Shown here: positions 54,505 through 62,472 of the stretch, piece by piece
Position numbering within the stretch: the first letter of the stretch is position 1
Layout: each line of letters starts with the position of its first letter
NCBI RefSeq assembly: GCF_003096355.1
Contig: NZ_QEKI01000003.1
Location: 62,001-126,000, forward strand
DNA: 64,000 nucleotides
DNA from: Pontibacter virosus
GTDB taxonomy: Bacteria; Bacteroidota; Bacteroidia; Cytophagales; Hymenobacteraceae
Direction of reading: 5' to 3'
Translations under genes and position numbers: made by a program
The notes under the pieces: generated by a model
What the model saw: the letters and a program-made list of their open reading frames with translations, nothing else
Databases searched by the model: none
Told to the model about the DNA's origin: nothing

Positions 54505-55134
54505 TTATTTTGCGAGTCCCTCCAGGAACTCACGCACTTCTTTGGTATCGTATTCGGCCATACCTTCCTGCTTGGCTACGATCTTGCCTTCAGGCGAGAT
54601 GATGAACGTGGTAGGTATAGCAGTGCTGTAAAACTCCTGCGGAAACTGGCTGGCCGGCATGTAGACCGGGAAGGTATAGCCCTTCTTGTCAATAAACTTT
54701 TTCACCTTGGCCATGCCGCCCTCGTCCACCGACAGCATCACGAATGCTACCTTGTTCGGGTCCATTTTCTTATACAGGCTGTGGATGTTCGGCATCTCAG
54801 CGATACAAGGCGGACACCAGGTAGCCCAGATGTTGAGGAAGACCACTTTGCCTTTCAGACTTTCGAATGATACGGTTTTGCCGCTCATGTCCACCATTTT
54901 GAAACCGGCGCCGGCCATGGGTGCTCCGGCAGTTTCATAGGCTGTTGTTTCTGTTGCGGCGACAACTTCATCAATGGCCGGAACGTCTGCATTTTTTATA
55001 CCTGTTGCCAGCAAAATACGCTGTACCTGCCCGATGGCCTCGGTATGCAGACCCGTCAGGTATAGGATGCCGAAAATGCCAAGCGTGATAACCCAGCCAG
55101 GTATGTTTTTGATTGAAAATTTATTCTTATCCAT
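54505..55134 (-). CDS. TlpA-type membrane-anchored thioredoxin-like protein
   Basis: This 209-residue protein is anchored by one N-terminal helix (WVITLGIFGILYLTGLH) with a TlpA/ResA-like thioredoxin fold in the periplasm. The active site is C107-P-P-C110 in NIWATWCPPCIAEMPNIHSLY, and the cis-Pro region is STAIPTTFIISPEGKIV. Such proteins reduce disulfides, often for cytochrome c maturation or sulfur-enzyme recycling. Within the sulfur operon (90 bases after DoxX-DsrE) it may supply electrons to or reactivate persulfide carriers. Confidence 0.92.
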   Translation of the reverse strand: MDKNKFSIKNIPGWVITLGIFGILYLTGLHTEAIGQVQRILLATGIKNADVPAIDEVVAATETTAYETAGAPMAGAGFKMVDMSGKTVSFESLKGKVVFLNIWATWCPPCIAEMPNIHSLYKKMDPNKVAFVMLSVDEGGMAKVKKFIDKKGYTFPVYMPASQFPQEFYSTAIPTTFIISPEGKIVAKQEGMAEYDTKEVREFLEGLAK

Positions 55135-55224
55135 GATAGTATGTTTAATTGGATCCGGTTTTAGCGAATCAGTTAGATCAATTTTATTCAGTCACTTCTG
55201 ATATTACGCTTTGTTGTCTCAAGC

Positions 55225-56121
55225 TTATAACTCCACAGTAGTATAGCCTTGTTCCTGCAGGTCGAACATATAGGTTAGGCCGTTGGGAATCACTTCTACA
55301 CAATCTACCAGCGTACTGGCGTCGATGTTAAACTGCTTGAGCGACATGCCACATACCCGGTAGGTGATGCCGGCCGCTTTGCCTTTATCGAACTCCTGGG
55401 CCATGTTACTGCCCTTCACAAAAGCTTCCACGGACTTGCCGCAGGCCATCACCACAAAGCTTTCCCGCTGGTAGCGACTTTCCTTCGTAATCGTTTCAGC
55501 TGTGTTCACAGCGGCCTTCAGGTGGTTGGGCTGACTAATCAGCACAGCGTATTTTTTGCCGCCAACCTCTGCAGCAGTTGTAGTTGCTGGAGTACTTTGA
55601 GCAGCTGTCGTGCCGGTGGCGCAGGAGCCAAGGAACATTAGCAGACCAACTGCCAGCACGGCAACATAGTTACCGGATATTTTATTCTTAAGAGTTGATT
55701 TCATCTGTTTGTTTTGAAAAAAAGTTTGGTCCAGACCATAGTGAACGGCACCATTCACAATGAAAAACAGGAGCATCCCGATCAGGGCGATGTTCTTGAA
55801 CAAAGGGCCGGAGCCTTCGGCGCCAACCTGCACGGTGAGGGTGATCGGAATCAAGATAGCCAGCAGTAAAGCAGCGGCCAGTCTCGTTTTAAACCCGGCC
55901 AGCAGCATAGAGCCGCCAATCAGCAAGCCGACGCCTGATAAGATGATCAGGGTTTCGGCAGGCGCTATCCAACTAGCCAGATGGGCAAAAGGAGCTTTTT
56001 CGAGGCGGGCAGCAGCGCCGGCAGTCTGAAGTAAATGATTGAAACCTGCCATGATAAAGATCAGGCTACCCATGATGCGGAGCACCAGGAATGATAGTTT
56101 TTGCAAAAGATTATTTTCCAT
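55225..56121 (-). CDS. DoxX-like membrane domain fused to DsrE-like domain
   Basis: The open frame from the ATG at 56121 (MENNLLQKLSFLVLRIMGSL) gives 298 residues. The first ~135 are a DoxX family membrane domain with four helices (FIMAGFNHLLQTAGAAARLEK is its opening motif). Residues ~190-298 form a DsrE/DsrF-like domain (KYAVLISQPNHLKAAVNTAETITKES ... FVVMACGKSVEAFVKG; the Cys is the persulfide-type thiol; ITYRVCGMSLKQF carries a second). Between them at about residue 140 is MKSTLKNKISGNYVAVLAVGLLMFLGSC, which looks exactly like a lipoprotein signal with its own Met (55704) and lipobox. So this may be a recent in-frame fusion or two overlapping translation products (the second at 55225-55704). 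Confidence 0.85.
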   Translation of the reverse strand: MENNLLQKLSFLVLRIMGSLIFIMAGFNHLLQTAGAAARLEKAPFAHLASWIAPAETLIILSGVGLLIGGSMLLAGFKTRLAAALLLAILIPITLTVQVGAEGSGPLFKNIALIGMLLFFIVNGAVHYGLDQTFFQNKQMKSTLKNKISGNYVAVLAVGLLMFLGSCATGTTAAQSTPATTTAAEVGGKKYAVLISQPNHLKAAVNTAETITKESRYQRESFVVMACGKSVEAFVKGSNMAQEFDKGKAAGITYRVCGMSLKQFNIDASTLVDCVEVIPNGLTYMFDLQEQGYTTVEL

Positions 56122-56271
56122 AAAATCGCTTATTTTCTTTAAATGATCGACGCAACAGGATAGGGGATGCCTATTGCCTTGACATGTCGCATAAGGCACA
56201 GCCCGGCAGGTATAGCAATAGGTGCATGCCTGGTATCTGGTTGGCTGTGTCAGCATAGTGCATTCGGTATG

Positions 56272-56634
56272 TTAAGAAAATTGCGGTGGGTCAGGGTCGG
56301 CGCCTAAGTTAGGCGACAGGTAATTAAGCTTGACAACAGACCTAAACTGCTGTCCGGCAGAAGAAGTGGAAAATAAATCAGACTGAGCATCGGCCACCAC
56401 AGCATATAGCTGCTGACCGCAGTCGATCGTGACATTGGCAGCGTTCTTTCGCTCAGAATGGGTCTGATGCTTCAGGCATTTTTTGGCGCAGGGGCGCTTC
56501 AGTTTTTTGTGAGCATCCGCCGCTTTCAACTCACTTTTAAGCGCACAAGCAAATCCATTCACTGACTTATTGGGTTGAGCCAATGTGAAGAGAAGTAGCA
56601 TAGTGCTTAAAAGAAGGAGCAGCGTGTGCTTCAT
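56272..56634 (-). CDS. Small secreted protein with C-terminal DPDPPQF motif
   Basis: This 120-residue protein has a signal peptide (MKHTLLLLLSTMLLLFTLA). The mature part has four Cys (FACALKS, RPCAKKCLKH, IDCGQQ), a Lys/His-rich central stretch and an end G-A-D-P-D-P-P-Q-F-S like that of the secreted protein at 47582. There is no known family. It lies in the same direction between the MFS and DoxX-DsrE genes, with 55- and 150-base gaps, so it is probably transcribed with the sulfur operon. The Cys/Lys/His pattern could bind metal or sulfur species. Confidence 0.72.
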   Translation of the reverse strand: MKHTLLLLLSTMLLLFTLAQPNKSVNGFACALKSELKAADAHKKLKRPCAKKCLKHQTHSERKNAANVTIDCGQQLYAVVADAQSDLFSTSSAGQQFRSVVKLNYLSPNLGADPDPPQFS

Positions 56635-56689
56635 AGTTTATGTTTTACCAGCGGGTATAGACAACCAATGTTCTCGTAAATTTACTAGT

Positions 56690-57952
56690 TTAAGTTTGGG
56701 TAGCCAATCCAATCCCACATTCCTGACTGTGCCACAAAAGCTTTTTGGTGCAGCACATGCGTATTTCAGAAAGTATACCGGCGCCAACGGTTAGGATGGC
56801 CGTGCCCAACAGTACAAATTCCACGCCAAAGAGATCGCTGAAAACACCCGCTGCCACGGCACCTGCCACATAGCCGAAGTCGCGCCAGAAGCGGAAAATA
56901 CCCAGGCTCTGCGGGCGCTGCTCCGGGTGCGTGTTTTCGGCTACAACCGACAGGAAGTTCGGGTATACCAGCGCTGTACCGGCTCCCAATAGCACCAGAG
57001 CTGCGATTACGACCGCATAGGCCTGGCTGAAGAAGAGCACACCAATGGCTATACCCTGTAGCATCATTCCCAGGCTCAGCAACTGTTTTTTGCAAAGCAC
57101 GTCGCCCAGCTTGCCCGTTACCAATTGTCCAAGGCCCCACACCGCCGGGTAGATGCCTGCCAGCAAACCGACTTGCTGCAAGGTATAACCCTTGCTCATC
57201 AGCAGCACTGGCAGCAAGCCCCACAGGATGCCGTCGTTCATGTTATTTACAAAACCACTCAGTGTCACCGAGCCCAGATTGGCATGCCGCCAGGTAGTGT
57301 CTTTCCAGACGTTGCGCAGGAGCGGTATCGTAGTCTGTGCCGTTTCTGTTTTGACATGCGCATGCGTGTCGCGCACAAACAGCCAGGTTAAAAACAGACC
57401 GATGATGGAGAAAGCTATACCTGGAATAAAGGCATAGGTCACTTCACCGGTTGAGGAGGCGATGTAACCGGCCAGGAACGCAACCAAACCAACGGCCAGG
57501 TAGCCGGCAAATTCGTTGATGCCCATGGCCAGCCCGCGGTTTTTCTCGCCAACCAGGTCAATCTTCATGACCACCGTGGCAGACCAGGCCAGTCCCTGGT
57601 TTATACCTAATAGCAGGTTCGCAAAGATCACCCACCACCAGTTGTTGGCGTAAAGCAGGAGCCAGGGCACCGGCAAGGCGAAGAGCCAGCCAATCAGTAG
57701 CAATTGCTTGCGGGTGAAGCGGAGCGTGAGCCGTCCCATCATCATGTTGGCAAATGATTTGGCCAGACCAAAAGCCACAATAAACGACAGAAGCGCCGTG
57801 TGTCCGCTGATGCCGAAAACCGTTTCGGCAAACTCAGGGATTACAGAGCGCTCCAGCCCGACCATGGCACCCACAAAACCGTTGATCAGCACCAGTAGCC
57901 AGAACTGCTGTGCATTCTCTCTTAAGCCTAGTTTTGTATCGGTTGTAGACAT
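56690..57952 (-). CDS. Major facilitator superfamily transporter
   Basis: This 420-residue, 12-helix carrier starts at the ATG at 57952 (MSTTDTKLGLRENAQQFWLL), because upstream codons are unlike a protein. The MFS loop 2-3 motif is recognisable in FANMMMGRLTLRFTRKQLLLIG, and the matching one in the second half is LVTGKLGDVLCKKQLLSLG. GLERSVIPEFAETVFG is a trait of a Bacteroidota/Proteobacteria subgroup seen near sulfur genes. The substrate is unknown; by context, a sulfur compound or a counter-ion is possible. It is in the probable operon from the rhodanese gene at 59459. Confidence 0.9.
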   Translation of the reverse strand: MSTTDTKLGLRENAQQFWLLVLINGFVGAMVGLERSVIPEFAETVFGISGHTALLSFIVAFGLAKSFANMMMGRLTLRFTRKQLLLIGWLFALPVPWLLLYANNWWWVIFANLLLGINQGLAWSATVVMKIDLVGEKNRGLAMGINEFAGYLAVGLVAFLAGYIASSTGEVTYAFIPGIAFSIIGLFLTWLFVRDTHAHVKTETAQTTIPLLRNVWKDTTWRHANLGSVTLSGFVNNMNDGILWGLLPVLLMSKGYTLQQVGLLAGIYPAVWGLGQLVTGKLGDVLCKKQLLSLGMMLQGIAIGVLFFSQAYAVVIAALVLLGAGTALVYPNFLSVVAENTHPEQRPQSLGIFRFWRDFGYVAGAVAAGVFSDLFGVEFVLLGTAILTVGAGILSEIRMCCTKKLLWHSQECGIGLATQT

Positions 57953-58041
57953 GGTTCTGTTTTTTTTCGGGGTATGCATGAAAGCCACTGCTTGTGGCAA
58001 ATGGCTTTCAGCACGTACTCAACAATTAGCCAATTTCTTTC

Positions 58042-58455
58042 TTAATGCGGCAATCTGTCTTTGATGGCACCGTACAGGTAAGTACCTGACAGCGCACCGG
58101 CTATGGCGATAAAGATTGCCCAGTAGCTATACCCAATGTTTACGAACATCGGACCCGGACAGGCGCCTGTGAGTGCCCAACCCAAACCGAAAATGGTACC
58201 GCCAATGATGTAGCGCGGAATCGACTTTTCCTTCGGCGTGAACACAATGGGGTTGCCCTGGTAATCACGTAGCTTGAACTTCTTTATCAGGAAGGTGGCA
58301 ATGGTGCCCAGCACCACAGCCGTACCGATGATACCATACATGTGGAAGTCCTGGAAGCGGAACATCTCCTGGATTCGGAACCATGATATGGCCTCCGACT
58401 TACTCATCACGATGCCGAACAAAATGCCGGCAATTATAAATTTTATACCTTTCAC
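58042..58455 (-). CDS. YeeE/YedE family protein, second half (DUF6691 type)
   Basis: This 137-residue membrane protein has four helices. The key motif is IFGLGWALTGACPGPMFVNIGYSYWAI, containing the conserved Cys of the YeeE/YedE thiosulfate-uptake fold. With the next gene (18-base gap) it corresponds to the two halves of a single YeeE, split over two chains as is usual in such operons. The pair is expected to move thiosulfate or sulfide/persulfide across the inner membrane. Confidence 0.92.
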   Translation of the reverse strand: MKGIKFIIAGILFGIVMSKSEAISWFRIQEMFRFQDFHMYGIIGTAVVLGTIATFLIKKFKLRDYQGNPIVFTPKEKSIPRYIIGGTIFGLGWALTGACPGPMFVNIGYSYWAIFIAIAGALSGTYLYGAIKDRLPH

Positions 58456-58473
58456 GAGTCTGTAATTTAAGCT

Positions 58474-59031
58474 TTAGAAAATGAGCGGCAGCAGCACAAA
58501 AGTGGTGATCAGACCACCGATAAAGAAGCCGATCACGGCGATCAGCGAAGGCAACTGCAGGTTGGAAATACCACTGATGGCGTGTCCTGAGGTACAACCC
58601 CCGGCGTAGCGTGCACCAAAACCGATGGCAAAGCCGCCCAGCAGCAGGATCAGAAATCCTTTAAGGGTGAAGGCTGCGCTCAGACTGAATATTTCCTGTG
58701 GTTGCATGCCGTCCGGCGATGAGATGCCCAACTGCTGCAGGTCTTGAATCGTGGCCTGAGAAATCTGTACCGGTTCACCGGAAGAGAGAAACTCTGCCGA
58801 GATGAAACCACCGATCACAGCGCCTACCAGGAACAACAGGTTCCATGTTTGCGAGCGCCAGTCGAAATCAAAAAACTTAACGTTTTTGCCGGCGCCACAG
58901 GCCGAGCAGATGGTGCGCAGGTTAGAAGAGAAACCAAACGACTTGCCGAAAAACAACAGCAACACCATGATGAAAGCGATCACGATACCCGAGGTATACC
59001 ATGGCCAGGGTTGTCTTATAAGCTCTAACAT
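58474..59031 (-). CDS. YeeE/YedE family protein, first half
   Basis: This 185-residue membrane protein has about five helices and the conserved FGARYAGGCTSGHAISG, where the Cys forms the selective transfer site for sulfur compounds in YeeE. Another Cys pair (TICSACGAG) is close to the N-terminal third and may sit at a membrane face. Upstream by 98 bases is the rhodanese, which can accept sulfane sulfur on the cytosolic side. Confidence 0.92.
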   Translation of the reverse strand: MLELIRQPWPWYTSGIVIAFIMVLLLFFGKSFGFSSNLRTICSACGAGKNVKFFDFDWRSQTWNLLFLVGAVIGGFISAEFLSSGEPVQISQATIQDLQQLGISSPDGMQPQEIFSLSAAFTLKGFLILLLGGFAIGFGARYAGGCTSGHAISGISNLQLPSLIAVIGFFIGGLITTFVLLPLIF

Positions 59032-59129
59032 ATTTTTAATTTATTTACTATTTGGTGTTTAAGAGAGATAAGCAGGGAAGGAGCAAGGTCGCAGACTCCT
59101 TCCTTAGCTGCTCAGGTTATGTATTGCTA

Positions 59130-59459
59130 TTAATTGTTTGGCCAGGCGCCTACACCTCCTGCGAGGTTATAACACTTGAAGCCCTGTGCGCTCATCAGTT
59201 CGCAGGCAGAACCGCTGCGGTTGCCACTGCGGCAGAACACAAAGTATTCTTTACCCTTGTCAAGTGAGCCCAGTGCGTTCTGGAACTGACCAGTGGTTAC
59301 GTCCAGGTTCCTGGCGCCTTTGATGGTGCCCGAGGCGAATTCACCGGCTGTTCTTACATCCAGCAGCTCCGCTTTGGGAGCGCCCTGAAATTTTGTTTTA
59401 AATGCTTTTCCGTCCAGATTTTCGTAATTCTTGGGAGCGGATTTGAAGATATTAAACAT
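59130..59459 (-). CDS. Single-domain rhodanese
   Basis: This 109-residue sulfurtransferase has the catalytic loop C-R-S-G-N-R-S in EYFVFCRSGNRSGSACELM; the Cys takes up the persulfide. The N-terminal FKTKFQGAPKAELLDVRTAGEFASGTIKGARNLDV has the standard D-V-R-T-x-x-E-F motif. There is no signal peptide, so it is cytosolic. It is the first gene of the long minus-strand sulfur operon and follows a Crp-type promoter. Confidence 0.95.
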   Translation of the reverse strand: MFNIFKSAPKNYENLDGKAFKTKFQGAPKAELLDVRTAGEFASGTIKGARNLDVTTGQFQNALGSLDKGKEYFVFCRSGNRSGSACELMSAQGFKCYNLAGGVGAWPNN

Positions 59460-59500
59460 GGCTTTTATGTCTTGTTGTTAGTGATTTAAAATTTACAATA

Positions 59501-59544
59501 CAAAGGTACAGGTAGATCAAATCAGGTTCAGTGACTTTGGTCAC
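59501..59544 (-). promoter_or_regulatory. Crp/Fnr-type promoter of the rhodanese-YeeE operon
   Basis: The palindrome GTGACTTTGGTCAC (59531-59544) is followed after 22 bases by TACCTTTG (minus strand, 59501-59508), a perfect Bacteroidota -7 element TAnnTTTG. Confidence 0.8.
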
Positions 59545-59561
59545 GCAGTACAGTGTTAAAA

Positions 59562-59595
59562 GAAAACGGGGCCAGTTTATACCGTCCCCGCTTTC
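59562..59595 (-). terminator. Terminator after the persulfide-dioxygenase/rhodanese gene
   Basis: On the minus strand a GAAAGCGGGG ... CCCCGTTTTC stem (with G-T pairs) is followed by TTTT. It separates the upstream gene from the rhodanese promoter. Confidence 0.8.
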
Positions 59596-59617
59596 CTTAT
59601 CAAACTACTAAACCACT

Positions 59618-61030
59618 TTACTTTAGTGTTGACGGACAAACGTAGGCTGTTTTGGGTACGTCTGTCTCGGCAATGGACTTAAAGCCACCTTCCACGTTGA
59701 TCACATTATCAAAACCTCTTGCCTTCAGGATAGACGCTGCGATCATGGAGCGGTAGCCACCGGCGCAGTGAATGTACATGTCTTCCACTTTCGGAAGCTC
59801 GGCCAGGTAGTCGTTCAGGTAGTCGAGTGGCGCGTGTTGGGCAGTTTCTACGTGCTCGGCCTGGTATTCGCCCGGCTTGCGCACATCCACTACTTTTATG
59901 CTGTTGTTCTGGGCAAAGTCAGTCGCAAACTCGGTAGCAGAGATCGATTTGATCGTGTCTACTTCTTTGTTAGCCGCCTGCCAGGCCGCAAAACCTCCCT
60001 GCAGATAACCCAACGTATTATCGTAACCTACACGGGCCAGTCGGGTCACTACTTCTTCTTCGCGGCCTTCGTCGGCGATGAAGAGAATAGCCTGCTGTAC
60101 ATCCGGGATCAGGGCACCTACCCAGGGAGCAAAGTTGCCGTCGATGCCAATGTTGATCGAGTTCGGAATAAAGCCAGTTGCAAAAGTCTCCGGCTTGCGG
60201 GTATCCAGTACCAGAGCGCCCGTTTCGTTTACCGCTGCTTCAAAAGCCTCCGGTGACAGCGCCTGCTGGCCCTGGGTTAGCACGTCGGTAATGTTGGCGT
60301 AGCCTTCCTTGTTCATCTTCACGTTCATCGGGAAGTAGCCTGGAGGAGGAAGCAGACCGTCGGTTACTTCTTTCACAAACTCTTCTTTCGTCATGTCGGC
60401 ACGCAGGGCATAATTCGTTTTTTTCTGATTACCGAGCAGGTCGGTGGTCTCTTTGCTCATATTTTTGCCACAGGCAGAGCCCGCACCGTGTGCCGGGTAT
60501 ACGATCACGTCATTCGGCAAGGTCATGATCTTGTTGCGAAGCGAGTCGTACAAATGTGCGGCCAGTTGCGCCTCGGTCAGGTCTGATTTTACAGCCAGGT
60601 CCGGACGACCCACGTCGCCGATGAAGAGCGTATCACCCGAGAAGATCGCGTACTCTTTGCCGTTTTCGTCGAGCAGCAGGTAAGTGGTGGACTCCATGGT
60701 ATGACCCGGAGTGTGCAGCACCTTGATGATTACGTCGCCCAGTTTCAGTTCTTCACCATTCGTCGCAATGTGAGCCTCAAAAGTTGGCTGTGCATTCGGT
60801 CCGAAAACAATCTGCGCACCCGTAGCCTTCGCCAGGTCCACGTGGCCCGAAACGAAATCGGCATGGAAGTGCGTCTCCAGTACATATTTGATCTTCGCAT
60901 TGGCTTTTTCAGCTTTCTCCAGGTATGGCTTGATCTCGCGCAGCGGATCAATAATGGCTACTTCACCGTTGCTTTCGATGTAGTAAGCGCCCTGTGCCAG
61001 GCAACCGGTATAGATCTGTTCTACTTTCAT
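59618..61030 (-). CDS. Persulfide dioxygenase (ETHE1-like MBL fold) fused to two rhodanese domains (CstB-like)
   Basis: This is a 470-residue cytosolic enzyme. The metallo-beta-lactamase domain (1-250) has H54-x-H56-x-D58 and H63 in THFHADFVSGHVD, then VLHTPGHTME and FSGDTLFIGDVGRPDL, i.e. the mononuclear iron site of persulfide dioxygenases. The first rhodanese domain (about 265-355) has lost its Cys: the loop reads I-A-D-E-G-R-E. The second (about 365-460) keeps MYIHCAGGYRSMIAAS with the catalytic Cys. Like CstB it should oxidise a glutathione- or low-molecular-weight persulfide to sulfite/thiosulfate. A second copy is at the window end. Confidence 0.94.
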   Translation of the reverse strand: MKVEQIYTGCLAQGAYYIESNGEVAIIDPLREIKPYLEKAEKANAKIKYVLETHFHADFVSGHVDLAKATGAQIVFGPNAQPTFEAHIATNGEELKLGDVIIKVLHTPGHTMESTTYLLLDENGKEYAIFSGDTLFIGDVGRPDLAVKSDLTEAQLAAHLYDSLRNKIMTLPNDVIVYPAHGAGSACGKNMSKETTDLLGNQKKTNYALRADMTKEEFVKEVTDGLLPPPGYFPMNVKMNKEGYANITDVLTQGQQALSPEAFEAAVNETGALVLDTRKPETFATGFIPNSINIGIDGNFAPWVGALIPDVQQAILFIADEGREEEVVTRLARVGYDNTLGYLQGGFAAWQAANKEVDTIKSISATEFATDFAQNNSIKVVDVRKPGEYQAEHVETAQHAPLDYLNDYLAELPKVEDMYIHCAGGYRSMIAASILKARGFDNVINVEGGFKSIAETDVPKTAYVCPSTLK

Positions 61031-61094
61031 GGGTATAGGAATTTGGGTCTTTTAATTTTTTGGTGATGCTGTCACCTTTTATCCGATGACATGA

Positions 61095-61138
61095 CAAATA
61101 TCTGAATATAATCAGCGCGATACAGTGACATAGGTCAC
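61095..61138 (-). promoter_or_regulatory. Crp/Fnr-type promoter of the persulfide-dioxygenase gene
   Basis: The palindrome GTGACATAGGTCAC (61125-61138) is followed after 22 bases by GATATTTG (minus strand, 61095-61102), 64 bases before the start codon. Confidence 0.75.
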
Positions 61139-61151
61139 GCAAGCGATTTTT

Positions 61152-62015
61152 TTAGAAGAAAAGCTCTTTTCCGATGATATACAGACCCATCACCAAGACG
61201 AACCAACCAAAAGCGGTCTTGAGTTTATCGGCATGGATCTTAGCGGAAAGTGCGGTACCGATGAAGATGCCGGCAATCGAAATGGCCGAGAAAATACCCA
61301 GGAACATCCAGTCGATTTCGTAGTTGAAAATGTCGCCGATGAAGCCGAAAAGCGACTTGGCTGCGATGATCAGCAGGGATGTGCCGACCGCCATTTTCAT
61401 GTCGAGTTTACTGAAGAGTACGAGCGCAGGAATAATCAAAAAGCCACCGCCTGCACCGACCAATCCGGTGAGCGTACCTACTACCAGACCTTCGGCGAGA
61501 ATGCCACCGTAGTTAAATTTTGGTTGCGGGTGTGGCGAGCCATTCCCTTCCACGTCAATTTCCGTGTCGATGTTCTCGTCTACTGTATCCACCGGGTCGG
61601 TAGGTGTTGTGGCAGGCACTTTTTTCTTCTTGATCATGCTAACCGAAGCAAACACCATGAGCCCAGCAAAAAGTAGCATGAGCATGATGCCTTTGGTGAC
61701 CATAAAGTCGCCTACTGAGAAGATCTCTTCCGGTATGGCCGGAACCAGGTAGCGTCGTGTCAGGTATACCGCCACAATAGAAGGCAGACCGAAAACAATG
61801 GCAGTCTTCATGCTGACCAATCCGTTTTTATAGAATTTGTAAGAGCCCACCAGGCTGGTAAGGCCCACAATAAAAAGCGAGTAGGCGGTAGAGATAACGG
61901 GACTTAGCCCGATCAGGTATACCAACACCGGCACCGTCAGAATAGAGCCCCCGCCCCCAATTAGTCCAAGTGAAAGCCCGATCAGAAGGGCCGCTATATA
62001 ACCTAGTATTTCCAT
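61152..62015 (-). CDS. TauE/SafE family sulfite/sulfonate exporter
   Basis: This 287-residue protein has about eight helices in two repeated halves: [29 protein letters not shown] and [46 protein letters not shown], the family's G-G-G-G-S and G-A-G-G-G motifs. The long acidic loop ([22 protein letters not shown]) between them is cytosolic. TauE/SafE proteins export sulfite or sulfonates, which fits removal of the sulfite made by the persulfide dioxygenase encoded next to it. A Crp-type promoter precedes it. Confidence 0.93.
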   Translation of the reverse strand: MEILGYIAALLIGLSLGLIGGGGSILTVPVLVYLIGLSPVISTAYSLFIVGLTSLVGSYKFYKNGLVSMKTAIVFGLPSIVAVYLTRRYLVPAIPEEIFSVGDFMVTKGIMLMLLFAGLMVFASVSMIKKKKVPATTPTDPVDTVDENIDTEIDVEGNGSPHPQPKFNYGGILAEGLVVGTLTGLVGAGGGFLIIPALVLFSKLDMKMAVGTSLLIIAAKSLFGFIGDIFNYEIDWMFLGIFSAISIAGIFIGTALSAKIHADKLKTAFGWFVLVMGLYIIGKELFF

Positions 62016-62045
62016 TGATTATTTCGTTTGTTTTGTAATCTGGTA

Positions 62046-62089
62046 CAAAGGTATAGAGGTTATAAACGGACTTCAGTGACTAGTATCAC
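62046..62089 (-). promoter_or_regulatory. Crp/Fnr-type promoter of the TauE/SafE gene
   Basis: GTGACTAGTATCAC (62076-62089; the second half reads ATCAC instead of GTCAC) is followed after 22 bases by TACCTTTG (minus strand, 62046-62053), a perfect -7 element. Confidence 0.78.
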
Positions 62090-62105
62090 AGAACCAATTT
62101 TCCGA

Positions 62106-62470
62106 TTTGTAGGGACAGGTCGCGACCTGTCCGCGCGAAATGCTGGGCTATGCAACAGAATAGGAAAGCATTAGTTCTGTATCACTTAAAAGCTCGAATT
62201 TTTGCATGTGATTGTCGGCGCATGAATAGCCCGCCCTAGTTCCTCTCAATTGCAAGACCGTATCAACCAGTTTCTTTTGTCATCCTGAAAGGATCTTGGT
62301 AGCATTTAGTTTAAGCTTAACCTCCCGGGGGTAGGGGCCCTCTGTTTGACCAAGTTTCTTTACAGAATGACAGTAATGTCTGAGCTCGTTTTCCTAAGAT
62401 GAAACAGTCCTACTTCCCAAGATGGAATTTCGGTGCACGATTCGGACAGGTCGCGACCTGTCCCTACAAA
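62106..62470. mobile_element. MITE-like element with 27-bp inverted ends
   Basis: The 20-bp perfect palindrome GGACAGGTCGCGACCTGTCC occurs at 62113-62132 and at 62444-62463. Each copy is extended outward by TTTGTAG (left) or its complement CTACAAA (right), so the 365-base segment has 27-base inverted ends. It has no gene, contains a 96-base hairpin repeat (62278-62373) and its right end stops two bases before the Crp/Fnr stop codon. A non-autonomous (MITE-like) nature is inferred; no target duplication is clear. Confidence 0.6.
62278..62373 (+). repeat. 97-base palindromic repeat, copy 1
   Basis: It begins TGTCATCCTGAAAGGATCTT and ends ACCAAGTTTCTTTACAGAAT then GACAG; the ends are imperfect inverted repeats of about 23 bases. 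The centre contains AACCTCCC and GGTAGGGGCCCTC. It is almost identical to 63242-63338, same orientation. Confidence 0.88.
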
Positions 62471-62472
62471 AT

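Noticed and set aside
55135-55220. A GTGAC half-site upstream of the TlpA-like gene
   Set aside because: The second half is missing and no TTTG element lies at 22 bases, so it was not counted in the Crp/Fnr set.
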